Assembly (NCBI GenBank): GCA_903929755.1
Contig: CAIYVZ010000041.1
Coordinates: 16,738-80,737, forward strand
Origin: an uncultured Acidobacteriia bacterium
GTDB lineage: Bacteria > Acidobacteriota > Terriglobia > Bryobacterales > Bryobacteraceae
Length of the DNA: 64,000 bases
Reading direction: 5' to 3'
Shown here: positions 51,035 to 62,410 of the stretch, piece after piece
Position numbering within the stretch: the stretch's first letter is position 1
How the letters are laid out: each line of letters opens with the position of its first letter
Program-made: the position numbers and the translations under genes
Notes under the pieces: model-generated
What the model was told of the DNA's origin: nothing
Databases searched by the model: none
What the model saw: only the letters and a program-made list of their open reading frames with translations

Positions 51035-53230
51035 ATGGACCAGGCGAATCTATTGAAGGACGGCGTGGAATTGACGAAGGCAATCAGCCAGGGGTCGCGG
51101 CGGAAATTCATGCGCCGGACGATGAGCGCAGCGGCGGCCATTGCGCTGGCGGAACTGGTGGGATTACCGGAAGCGGAAGCGCAGTTGGGGAGTCCGAATT
51201 TTAAGAATCCGGCAGAAATTCCATTCCGGAAAGACGAAAAGAAGCTGCGGGCCGTAATGGAGATGTTCTCGGGCAAGTTCGATATCCCGAATGTGGGCAA
51301 CGCGAGGTTGCTGCGACAGTTTCGGGGCTGGGATCCGAAGAATCCCGCGCCACCGGTACCCACGGCGGTGGGGCCTGGGCCGACACTTCGGGCGAGGGTG
51401 GGCGACAAGGTTGAGATCACGACGCTGAACAGGATAGACGACTCGCTGTTTGCCTATACGTTTGACACGAACAGCAAGCCGGGGCTTTCCAGCTTTGGAT
51501 GCGATGTGAGCGGAGATGGGAAGCTGTATCCCTCGGCGGACAAGTTTCCGAACTGCTTCCACGGGTCGAGCACCGGGAACATTCACTTTCATGGTTTCCA
51601 TACCAGTCCGGACGGGCTGGGGGATAACGTGCTGGTGCAGATTCTGCCGGATCCCAGAGAGCAGCACTGGAACGAACTGTTCGAGAAGGAAGTATTCAGC
51701 AAGCCGATTCCGGCGAGCTGGAAGGGTATGCCGCCCACGTATCAAACGCGGCAGAAGCAGTTGCTGACGGCACACGATGCGCAGGCTGCGGCAGCGGCGA
51801 AGAAGAATAATTTACCGGCGCCGGAGGCTCTGCAACCTGCGAATGATGATCTGGTGAAGCAGGGACAGTGGCCGGAATACCTGATGGGCGGCTTCCCGAA
51901 CTACTTCGAGATCCCCGAACAGGGTGCGACGAACTACACGATGCCGGGGCAGAAGTACAAGGCCGGGCAGGCACCGGGGACGCATTGGTACCACGCGCAC
52001 AAGCATGGGGCGACGGCGCTGCATATCCTGAACGGGATGTCGGGGACGTTCGTGATCGAGTCGAGTCCGACGGATGCGAACGGGTATGACACGTTCCTGC
52101 GGAAACAGATGGGATGGGGCGATTCGTACGGAGACCACGAGAAGATTCTGGTTTTCCAGCAGATTGATCCGAACCAGAACCTGGAACGGAATGTGAGGAC
52201 GCCGAGGACGGGGAGCCAGCAGGTTTTTGTGAACGGCATGCTGACGCCGACGATCAAAATGAAGCCGGGCGAGATTCAGTTGTGGCGGTTTGTGAATGCC
52301 ACGGTGGGGTCAGTGGGCGGCGGGACGGGAAACGGAATTATTTGCCCGGATCTGTTCCAGACGGCGGGGTTCACGTTTAGGCAGACGGCGCAGGACGGGG
52401 TGCAGCTGAGTCCGAATAACTACCAGAACCAGCCGTATCTGAATGGGAAACTGCCGTATCTTCCCTTTACCGCTCCGTCCACGGGGAACGCGAAAAAGGG
52501 CGGTCTGGTGGTATTTGCGGGGAATCGTGTGGACGTGCTGGTGCAGGCACCGCTGACGAAGACGACCACGCCGGTGGCGTTCAAATCGAACGGAAATACG
52601 CGGTTCTTTGTGAATGTGACGGACGATGCGGTGTCGCCGACGCAGAACTTCCCGGGCACCTGGCCGACGATGCCGTCGTTCCTGACGGATCTGCCGAAGC
52701 CGGGGCCGAATGACCAGAAGAACCCAGGGTCGCCAGTGAGGTTCCAGTGGGAAGACGGGGACGGCGCGGGACGAAATGCGGCGGGACAACCTCCGCACTT
52801 CATGATCAATGGCAAGCAGTTTGGGGAGACGGGGCCGGTGATTGACCAGTGCATGCCGCTGGACGGGCTGCAGGACTGGGTTCTGGAGAACGATACGACG
52901 ATTTTCCACCCGTTCCATATCCATATCAATCCGTTCCAGATTATTAAGGTGGAGGCGCCGGACGCGACGGGGGCATACCAGACGTATGCGCCGGAGACGG
53001 ACCATGTTTGGCAGGACGTTATCGGGATTCCTCCGGGCGTGGTGGTGAACGGGAAGACGGTACCGGGGAGAGTGACGATTCGGCAGACATATCCGGATTT
53101 CATGGGGACGTTTGTGCTGCACTGCCATATCCTGGCGCATGAGGACCGGGGCATGATGGAGCTGGTGCGGATTGTTCCGGCGGCGCATTATCCGCATATG
53201 TGCCAGGGGAATGTTCCTCCGCATCACTAG
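51035..53230 (+). CDS. Tat-exported multicopper oxidase
   Basis: A 731-residue laccase-like enzyme. The N-terminus has a twin-arginine signal (SRRKFMRRTMSAAAAIALAE, about residues 21-40). All four copper-binding motifs are present: HFHGFH (about 183), WYHAHKHG (about 316), HPFHIH (about 625) and HCHILAHEDRGMM (about 695, with the type 1 Cys and axial Met). It should oxidise phenols or metal ions while reducing O2 to water in the periplasm. AGGAAT precedes the start. A long middle region (residues 230-290) makes it larger than CueO. It is probably co-transcribed with the cupredoxin-like gene. Confidence 0.9.
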   Translation: MDQANLLKDGVELTKAISQGSRRKFMRRTMSAAAAIALAELVGLPEAEAQLGSPNFKNPAEIPFRKDEKKLRAVMEMFSGKFDIPNVGNARLLRQFRGWDPKNPAPPVPTAVGPGPTLRARVGDKVEITTLNRIDDSLFAYTFDTNSKPGLSSFGCDVSGDGKLYPSADKFPNCFHGSSTGNIHFHGFHTSPDGLGDNVLVQILPDPREQHWNELFEKEVFSKPIPASWKGMPPTYQTRQKQLLTAHDAQAAAAAKKNNLPAPEALQPANDDLVKQGQWPEYLMGGFPNYFEIPEQGATNYTMPGQKYKAGQAPGTHWYHAHKHGATALHILNGMSGTFVIESSPTDANGYDTFLRKQMGWGDSYGDHEKILVFQQIDPNQNLERNVRTPRTGSQQVFVNGMLTPTIKMKPGEIQLWRFVNATVGSVGGGTGNGIICPDLFQTAGFTFRQTAQDGVQLSPNNYQNQPYLNGKLPYLPFTAPSTGNAKKGGLVVFAGNRVDVLVQAPLTKTTTPVAFKSNGNTRFFVNVTDDAVSPTQNFPGTWPTMPSFLTDLPKPGPNDQKNPGSPVRFQWEDGDGAGRNAAGQPPHFMINGKQFGETGPVIDQCMPLDGLQDWVLENDTTIFHPFHIHINPFQIIKVEAPDATGAYQTYAPETDHVWQDVIGIPPGVVVNGKTVPGRVTIRQTYPDFMGTFVLHCHILAHEDRGMMELVRIVPAAHYPHMCQGNVPPHH

Positions 53231-53277
53231 ACTGGACGGAGCGGGTAGGCCGATGAAACAAATGCAGGGACCGCCAC

Positions 53278-53709
53278 TTACGGACTCGGCTTCATGGGAT
53301 TCAAGATCTTTAGGTCGAGAAAATCTCGCTCATTGTCGGTCACAACGATGCAGTCATTGGCTGCTGCGATCGCCGCGATGAACATGTCGACAGAACTCCG
53401 GGGGCGGCCCTGGTTGCGGCCATCCGCCATCATGATAGCCCAGATGAGGGCGGCTTTTTCGTCAAACGGCAGAATTCGGGCGGCAAACATCGCTTGTGGA
53501 CCCGAGGTGCCAAGGAACCACGTCTCCAGGTCCCTACGCTTTCTGCCATCCGGCAAACGCAGGATTCCAAAGCGGATTTCCGCCACTGTAAGTGAGGAGA
53601 TGTAGAGCGACTCATCAAACTGGTCCTCCATCCAAACGAGGAGTTGCGGGGATGGAGTTGGTTTGATGAGATTACTAACGATGTTGGTATCGAGGAGGTA
53701 ACGACTCAC
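53278..53709 (-). CDS. PIN-domain toxin (FitB/VapC type)
   Basis: A 143-residue PIN ribonuclease. It starts MSRYLLDTNIVSNLIKPTP with the DTN catalytic Asp. The Glu is in TVAEIRFGILRL, and the C-terminal acidic residues are in RSSVDMFIAAIAAAND and VVTDNERDF. The YISSLTVAEIRFGI segment is typical of FitB. Its ATG overlaps the stop of the antitoxin gene (ATGA at 53706-53709). It is unrelated in sequence detail to the VapC at 27.4 kb. Confidence 0.87.
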   Translation of the reverse strand: MSRYLLDTNIVSNLIKPTPSPQLLVWMEDQFDESLYISSLTVAEIRFGILRLPDGRKRRDLETWFLGTSGPQAMFAARILPFDEKAALIWAIMMADGRNQGRPRSSVDMFIAAIAAANDCIVVTDNERDFLDLKILNPMKPSP

Positions 53710-54035
53710 AAATCGACTCGCCGGGGTTCAACCGGCGAGCGAGTCAGATCGACGCCGGAGCCAACAAGCGGGGAGTTTCGCAGCGCCCGCAAAATTCCAC
53801 CTTTCGCCGGAGCAGCGCCAGACATGGAATGACTGACGCTCGCCCGAAGCCGTGCGGACTCCGGACTTTCATCAGCTAAAACCCGGGCGATTGTGCGAAT
53901 CAGGTCGCGGTCGGTGTCGAGTCCCAGAACTTCAAATCGTGCCATCCCACGTTCGCCGAGTCGCTTTCGGTAGTTCTTTAGCGCCTTGGTCTGTGATGTC
54001 TTGGCCTGAGACGTCCGGGAAAGTGCTTTTGACAA
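53706..54035 (-). CDS. antitoxin partner of the PIN toxin
   Basis: A 109-residue protein by the TTG at 54035, which has AGGTGG just upstream. No ATG opens the gene at a sensible place. The middle is KALKNYRKRLGERGMARFEV, then TDRDLIRTIARVLADESPES; the tail is KGGILRALRNSPLVGSGVDL, the toxin-wrapping segment seen in this antitoxin group. The basic N-terminal half probably binds DNA for autoregulation. It is coupled to the toxin by a 4-bp overlap. Confidence 0.75.
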   Translation of the reverse strand: MSKALSRTSQAKTSQTKALKNYRKRLGERGMARFEVLGLDTDRDLIRTIARVLADESPESARLRASVSHSMSGAAPAKGGILRALRNSPLVGSGVDLTRSPVEPRRVDL

Positions 54036-54104
54036 TCGCCACCTACCTATCCTGCAATATATCCAGAGAGTACCATAGGTGCCATTTACGAGCCCCAATT
54101 GCGG

Positions 54105-56564
<2,460 letters not shown>

Positions 56565-56772
56565 GAAAGGTATTCCCCCTGTTTTTACATCTTAAATGGA
56601 TTTCAATTCGGGACACACGAACGTGCGGCCACAGCCCACTGTGGTCCGGCCATCCGCCAGCGTAGCCCGTGTGGTTCGGAATCGCAACTTTCTGGATAGA
56701 AATACGTCCAATTTGACCTGGTTGCCCTCGGGGACGTAGGGCAGGCGATAGAACTGGTATCTTAATAAGGGC

Positions 56773-59700
56773 GTGAAAAATCGAGTAATAGCGACCCTGA
56801 TCTTCCTGATTCTGCTGGCCGGATGCGGCCAGGGATTTCACGCCGGAAGGACCACGCAAGCCAAGAACCACTTCCCTCCCCCTCCCCCTTTCGGCGTAAA
56901 AGTGGCAGCACAGCCGACCGACGCGAACGACGAAGGTGACGACGAAGACGAAGCGGACGAGGCGGAGGCGGAGGCAAGCGAGCGCGCGGAGGAACGGGAG
57001 AGCGCGGACGATGCCCGGAAGTACTTCCTGTTGCGGCGGACGGGGCGGGAGGACGGCGAGCTGCCTGTGGAGAAGTACGAACAGGCGCGGGCGCACGTCG
57101 CGAGGATGGGGGTTCGGGAGACGGGTTTTACCGCAAGAGTTGCGCCTTCGTTTGGTCAGGGCTGGATTCAGCTTGGTCCGGGGAACATCGGGGGGCGGGT
57201 TCGAGGGATTGCGATTCACCCGGCGAACCCCAGCCTTATGTATGTAGCGGCGGCGACGGGCGGGGTGTGGAAGACAACGGACGCGGGTAAGACGTGGAAT
57301 CCGCTGACGGACCTGTTGCCTGTGCTGAATTTTGGGGCGATTGTGATGGATCCCACCGATCCGAACACTTTGTACGCGGGCTCGGGGGAGTCTTATACGG
57401 GTTTCGCGGGCCAGGGAATCTTTAAGACGTCCGATGCGGGCGCAACGTGGCAGCAGCTGGCGTCGACGGCCAACACGAATTTCACGTATACGAACAAGCT
57501 GGTGGTGAGCAAGGTGAATCCGGGGCGCGTGTATGCGGCGACGTCACGGGGGATATTTACGAGCCCGGATGGCGGGGCGAGCTGGACGCAGGTGCAGTCG
57601 GGAGTGGCGGGAGGATGCCAGGATCTGGTACAGAACACGGTGGCCACCACGGATTATTTATTCGCCGCCTGTTCGCAGGCCAGAAACGGGCCGGAATATG
57701 GCATTTACCGGAATACGAATGCCGCCGGAACGGGGACGTGGGATAAGGTCTTCTCGGCCGTGAATATGAGCCGAACTTCACTGGCGCTGGCACCTTCGCA
57801 GCAATCGACGATCTATGCGCTGGCCTCGAGCCAGGGCGGAACGGCGGGGTATAACGGCGGGTTGCTGGCGGTTTTCAAGTCTACGGCGAATGGCGATGCC
57901 CTCAGCTGGACGAAGACGGTGACGAATACGGACGCGTCACCGCTGAATACTTCCCTGCTCAGCGCAACGCTTTGTTCGGCTGGGAAGCCGGCATACAGCC
58001 AGGGGGATTACGACAACGTGATAGCGGTGGACCCGGTTGATCCGCGACGGGTTTGGGCGGGCGGAGTTCAGCTGTTCCGGTCCGACGACGGCGGGGCCAA
58101 CTGGGGCTATTTGGCGGGAATTCACCCCGATGAACATGTGATTTTATTTCATCCGGGCTACGACGGCGCCGCGAACCAGACGATGTTTGTGGGGAATGAC
58201 GGCGGGTTCTTCCGGGTGGATAATTCACTGGGCGGCCTGACGACGCAGAAGTCGGGCGGAGGGTGCGCGGCGGGAGCGTCACCGGCTTTGGCAACCAGTC
58301 TGAATACCTCGTTTGTGGCGACGCAGTTTTACCGTGGCGTGGCGTATCCAGGCGGCACCATGTACATGGGCGGCGCTCAGGACAACGGCGTATCGCGGGG
58401 AACGGACGCAGGCGGCCTCACGAAATGGAACGGGGTTTACGGCGGGGATGGCACGGCGGTGGCGGTGGATCCGGCGGACATCAACTCCATATTTTTCTCC
58501 GCCCAACAGCTGAGTCTGCAGCATTCGACGTCGAACGGCGGAGCTTATGCGCCGAGTATTACGGGGATTACCGACGATCCGAATACATTTCCTTTTGTGC
58601 CGGCGCTGAAGATGGACCTGAACGACGGGCGGAATTTGTTCCTGGGCGGCCTGACGGCCCTTTGGCGTACCACCGATGCGGGGGCGACGTGGACGGCGGC
58701 GGCTCCGGTGGAGGCGAAGAGCGCGGTTTCGGCGATTGCCATTTCGCCGAAAGATTCGAATACGGTGGTATTTGGGACTCAATTGGGGCGGATTTACCGA
58801 AGTACGGCGGCGCTTTCGACGACGGGCGGGGTGGCGTGGAGTTCGGGCCCGGTATTGCCGGGGTTCGTAAGTTCGCTTGCCGTTGACTGGAATAATCCCA
58901 ACGTACTTTACGCCACGTATGCCGGATTTAAGAGGGTTGCGGGCGATGCGCACGTGTATAAGAGCCAGGATGGCGGGGCGAACTTTGTGCCGTCGGACGG
59001 GTCAGGTACGGGCGCGCTGCCGGATGTTCCCGCCAATGCAGTGGTGGTGAATCCGAACGATTCGAACACCGTGTTTGTGGCGACGGACCTGGGGCTGTTC
59101 GTTTCCACGAACGGGGGGGCGAGCTGGGCGAGAGAGCCGAGTCCGTTTTCGAACGTGATGGTGCATGACCTGGCGGTGGACCGGGGCGCGAAATCGCAGT
59201 GGCTGTTTGCTTTCACATATGGTCGCGGGGCCTTCAAGACCGCATTGCCGGGGATTGTGCCGCCAGACTGTACGTATTCGGTTTCGCCGACTGCAATTGC
59301 TGCGACTTCGGCCGGTGGGGTTTTTCCGGTTACCGTAACGACCCAGGCCGGGTGTGCCTGGAGCACACTACCGGGCACCAAACCAGTGAATGTACTCGTG
59401 CAGAGCCCCGCGCAGGGAATTGGTTCGGGAACGGCTTATGTGGCCGTGGCGCAGGACTTTTTCAACGCGATCTCCGATACGGTGACGATTGCGGGCGTTC
59501 CGGTTGCCGTGACTACGTCCACCAGTTTTGGGCCGACGGGGAACGACAGCTTCAACACGGCGTCGACAGTGAGCGTTCCGGGAGTGGGGAGCGTGGACAC
59601 GCGACAACGGACATCGGCGGCGGCGGACCCGGTGCACTCTTGCACGGGGTCGGCGGATTTCAAGACGACTTGGTGGAAGGTGGTTGCGCCGTCCACGGGA

Positions 59701-61242
59701 GCTCTGGAGGTTCGGGGGCAGGGTCGGCGTTATGACGCATTTGGGAATTACGGCGTTATTGTGAGTGCATATCCTGGCACGGGGACTCCGGCAGCGGGGA
59801 ATGAGCTGGGCTGCGTTGCGATGCCGAAGGATACGCTGCCGGAGGCGGACGCCTTTTTACGGTTCCCGGTGACGGCGGGCGCGAGTTATTTGCTTGAGGC
59901 GAGTGCTCCGGCGGGGGCAAATACGGACGGCGGATTTACGGGGCTTTCGGTGAATGTGCTCACCGGTGTGCCGTTATTGAGCGTGACTCCGCGCACGGCG
60001 CAGGTTGCGGCGGGTGGCGGGCCGGTGAGCTTCTCGGCGGCGGTGGCGAATTTAGGGAATCAGGGCGTGCGGTGGTCAATATCGCCCGCCATCGGGACAA
60101 TTGATCCGAACGGAAACTATACGCCGCCACCAGCCGGGGCAGGCGCGGGCCAGGTGACGGTGACCGCGACCTCCTTTGGGGCTCCTTCTTTGACGGCTTC
60201 AGCGGTGATTACGATTGGCAGCGCGACGCCGACTATTTCGCGCGCCGGGATCATCAGCGCGGCCAGTTTCCAGGCGGGGAGCGGGGTGGCGCCAGGGCAG
60301 ATCCTGACGATTTTCGGCAGCGGGATTGGGCCGTTGAATCTGGCGGGCGCGCAGTTTTCGCCCGACGGGAAGTTCCTGACGGGGACCAGCGGCGGAACGC
60401 AGGTTCTGTTCGACGGCGTGGCGGCTCCGATGGTGTTCGCGTATGCGGGCCAGATCTCGGCGATTGCTCCGTATGAAATTGCGGGCAAGACGACGACCTC
60501 GGTACAAGTGACGTATAACGGACTGACGTCAAATACGGTGTCCGTGCCGGTGGTGTCGGCGGCTCCCTCATTGTTTACGGCGGCGGCTTCGGGGACGGGG
60601 CAGGCGGCGATCTTCAACCATGACGGCTTGCCGAACGCGCAGTATCCGGAGCCGGCGGGCCAGGTGGTGGCGCTTTACGGGACCGGCGAAGGGCAGACGA
60701 TTCCGGCGGGGGTGACCGGGGCGCTGGCCGTGTCCGTTTACCCGAAACCCGCGAATCCGGCGACGGTGACGATTGGGGGGAAGGACGCTAAGATCCTTTA
60801 CCAGGGCGCGGTTCCGACGGCGGTGGCGGGGCTGTTCCAGGTGAATGTGGAGATTCCCGCCGATGTGACTCCGGGGGCGGCGGTGCCGGTGGTGGTGACG
60901 GTGGACGGGGTGCCGAGCCGAGGCGATGTGACGATGCAAGTGATGCAGCCGGATGCGACGCGGTTGGGGCGGATTTCTTACTTCAACAGCGGGACGACGG
61001 CGGTGAGCCTGCAGTATTTCCAGCCGGGGTCTTCGGTTCCGGTGGGGACTTATACCGTTGGGGCGGGGCAGACTTTTTATCTGGGGTCGCTGGCGACGGT
61101 GGCGAATAACTGGGGTATTTCGGTGGCGGGCGGGGCGTTCAGGGTGGTGGGGAATGTGTGTTCGTGGACGGCGAATCCGAGTGCGGGGATTGCGCCTTTT
61201 TGGTTTTGTACGGGGACGGCGGGACAGGCTTTTCCGCGGTAG
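56773..61242 (+). CDS. large lipoprotein with BNR/Asp-box propeller and Solibacter-type C-terminal domain
   Basis: A 1489-residue lipoprotein. The GTG at 56773 gives MKNRVIATLIFLILLAGCGQ with a clear lipobox (LAGC). A very acidic stretch (about 55-80, DEGDDEDEADEAEAEA) follows. Residues about 125-830 carry Asp-box repeats of the sortilin/VPS10 kind, for example GVWKTTDAGKTWNPL, GIFKTSDAGATWQQL and GIFTSPDGGASWTQV. Then come Ig-like parts and, from about 1155, AGIISAASFQAGSGVAPGQ, the start of the TIGR03437 Solibacter C-terminal domain. A last 95-residue module ends FWFCTGTAGQAFPR. It is likely surface-exposed; ligand or substrate unknown. Codons are strongly G-rich. Confidence 0.82.
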   Translation: MKNRVIATLIFLILLAGCGQGFHAGRTTQAKNHFPPPPPFGVKVAAQPTDANDEGDDEDEADEAEAEASERAEERESADDARKYFLLRRTGREDGELPVEKYEQARAHVARMGVRETGFTARVAPSFGQGWIQLGPGNIGGRVRGIAIHPANPSLMYVAAATGGVWKTTDAGKTWNPLTDLLPVLNFGAIVMDPTDPNTLYAGSGESYTGFAGQGIFKTSDAGATWQQLASTANTNFTYTNKLVVSKVNPGRVYAATSRGIFTSPDGGASWTQVQSGVAGGCQDLVQNTVATTDYLFAACSQARNGPEYGIYRNTNAAGTGTWDKVFSAVNMSRTSLALAPSQQSTIYALASSQGGTAGYNGGLLAVFKSTANGDALSWTKTVTNTDASPLNTSLLSATLCSAGKPAYSQGDYDNVIAVDPVDPRRVWAGGVQLFRSDDGGANWGYLAGIHPDEHVILFHPGYDGAANQTMFVGNDGGFFRVDNSLGGLTTQKSGGGCAAGASPALATSLNTSFVATQFYRGVAYPGGTMYMGGAQDNGVSRGTDAGGLTKWNGVYGGDGTAVAVDPADINSIFFSAQQLSLQHSTSNGGAYAPSITGITDDPNTFPFVPALKMDLNDGRNLFLGGLTALWRTTDAGATWTAAAPVEAKSAVSAIAISPKDSNTVVFGTQLGRIYRSTAALSTTGGVAWSSGPVLPGFVSSLAVDWNNPNVLYATYAGFKRVAGDAHVYKSQDGGANFVPSDGSGTGALPDVPANAVVVNPNDSNTVFVATDLGLFVSTNGGASWAREPSPFSNVMVHDLAVDRGAKSQWLFAFTYGRGAFKTALPGIVPPDCTYSVSPTAIAATSAGGVFPVTVTTQAGCAWSTLPGTKPVNVLVQSPAQGIGSGTAYVAVAQDFFNAISDTVTIAGVPVAVTTSTSFGPTGNDSFNTASTVSVPGVGSVDTRQRTSAAADPVHSCTGSADFKTTWWKVVAPSTGALEVRGQGRRYDAFGNYGVIVSAYPGTGTPAAGNELGCVAMPKDTLPEADAFLRFPVTAGASYLLEASAPAGANTDGGFTGLSVNVLTGVPLLSVTPRTAQVAAGGGPVSFSAAVANLGNQGVRWSISPAIGTIDPNGNYTPPPAGAGAGQVTVTATSFGAPSLTASAVITIGSATPTISRAGIISAASFQAGSGVAPGQILTIFGSGIGPLNLAGAQFSPDGKFLTGTSGGTQVLFDGVAAPMVFAYAGQISAIAPYEIAGKTTTSVQVTYNGLTSNTVSVPVVSAAPSLFTAAASGTGQAAIFNHDGLPNAQYPEPAGQVVALYGTGEGQTIPAGVTGALAVSVYPKPANPATVTIGGKDAKILYQGAVPTAVAGLFQVNVEIPADVTPGAAVPVVVTVDGVPSRGDVTMQVMQPDATRLGRISYFNSGTTAVSLQYFQPGSSVPVGTYTVGAGQTFYLGSLATVANNWGISVAGGAFRVVGNVCSWTANPSAGIAPFWFCTGTAGQAFPR

Positions 61243-61279
61243 GGGGGCGGCGGGGGAGGGCGGGATTTGTGCTGGTTTC

Positions 61280-62077
61280 ATTGGGAGAAGTCTTGCGCGG
61301 TACCAGCTTACGCCGGCCCGTTTCCAGACTCCCCCTTTCAAACCGTGCGTGCGGTTTTCCCGCACAAGGCTTACCGATGATCTTCTTGATGTGGCTTGCG
61401 TGATGCCCGAACTGGTGCGCGACTCGGCCTTATCCGGGTTGTCATGCCGGTTGTCACTGCCTTCGCCGATTCCCGTTTCCGTCGAACTCACTTGGCTCAC
61501 ACCCATAGCCGGACCGTCCAGTTGTCGCGCTTTATCAATGGGGGTGTTGGTCATTTCTGACATGCACTCACGCTTACCTCTCCGCCGACCTGACCAAAGC
61601 AGGGCCCCGTCCCTCCAGCGTGTTGTGTTGCACGCCTTCTCAGGTACTACCAAGCCCCTCGGACTCCCTCCCTTCTCCGTGTGACTTCAGCCTTCCGGCC
61701 TTATACCCACGGTCTTTGTCCGACTCGACTGCCAGGTAGGGTCTCTCCTGTTCCGCCATGCTCTTTCCCAACGTGCAACCGCTCCAAACCCCGCAGAGGT
61801 CCAACATCCCATCCGGATGCAGAATGTTGTCTGTTGCCTTCACCGTGACATGAGCGGCTCGGCCCTCTGAAACACCTTTCGGCTGAAAATATGACGAGGC
61901 TACTGCGTTCACTTTCGTTGCGGCCCGCTGGCTTGCTCCCCTCTCTTTCAAGGGCTTTCGACACTCCGCTTCGTACGGTCGGATCTCTCCTCCCGCCTGG
62001 AGTCTGCTACCGGGCGCTCCGGCGCTTACCCGGACGGGACTCTCACCCGTTAGAACATCACGTCTTTCAGGACGCAC
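61280..62077 (-). mobile_element. ORF-less group II intron (relic, minus strand)
   Basis: On the minus strand a 5' end GTGCGTCC at 62077 is followed by GAAAGACGTGATGTTCTAAC and GGGTGAGAGTCCCG, the usual opening of bacterial group II introns. Domain V is intact at 61372-61340. After it, GGGAGTCT and AGACTTCTCCC can pair as domain VI, and CTCCCAAT marks a plausible 3' end near 61280. The intron-encoded protein is reduced to its start (MSEMTNTPIDKARQL) fused to the region before domain V. The length is about 800 bases. The ends are estimated from motifs. It could splice only with a reverse transcriptase supplied in trans. Confidence 0.7.
61340..61372 (-). ncRNA. group II intron domain V hairpin
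   Basis: On the minus strand AAGCC opens a 33-base hairpin whose stem continues through TTGTGCGG, a GAAA tetraloop, ACCGCACG, a two-base bulge region and CACGGTTT. The catalytic AGC triad is present at the 5' side, with the G paired to U as in known domain V. This is the most conserved piece of a group II ribozyme. Confidence 0.8.
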
Positions 62078-62410
62078 CATGGGTGTATTTTAACTGCGAT
62101 GTTGGCGTGAGCCCCGACGCGCATCCTGTTATTTGAGCTTTTAGGAACTGCGGCGTTCTCCCGTAGGCATGCGGGGAGTATGGTTTCCACGAGCCGGACT
62201 TCCGGCCGGAAAGCGCGAAGGCTGAATCCTGGCAGTTTTCGAGTAACGTGATTCGCCCGAAGCGGCCAAGGGGAGAGCACCGCTTGGGTCAATCTCCTAA
62301 CAATATTGGCGACTCGAATCCAGCTGAAAGATGATATCATGCGGCTTTAAATGGCGAACCTGATGATCACAAATAAAGGTGAGACTATTGGTATTCGAGG
62401 CCGGATAAGG

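Noticed and set aside
61640..62080. 146-codon open frame on the minus strand
   Set aside because: It lies within the group II intron RNA domains. The translation has no known protein pattern apart from intron read-through.
62311..62322. tRNA T-loop-like GACTCGAATCC
   Set aside because: No acceptor stem, anticodon arm or D-loop can be placed around it.
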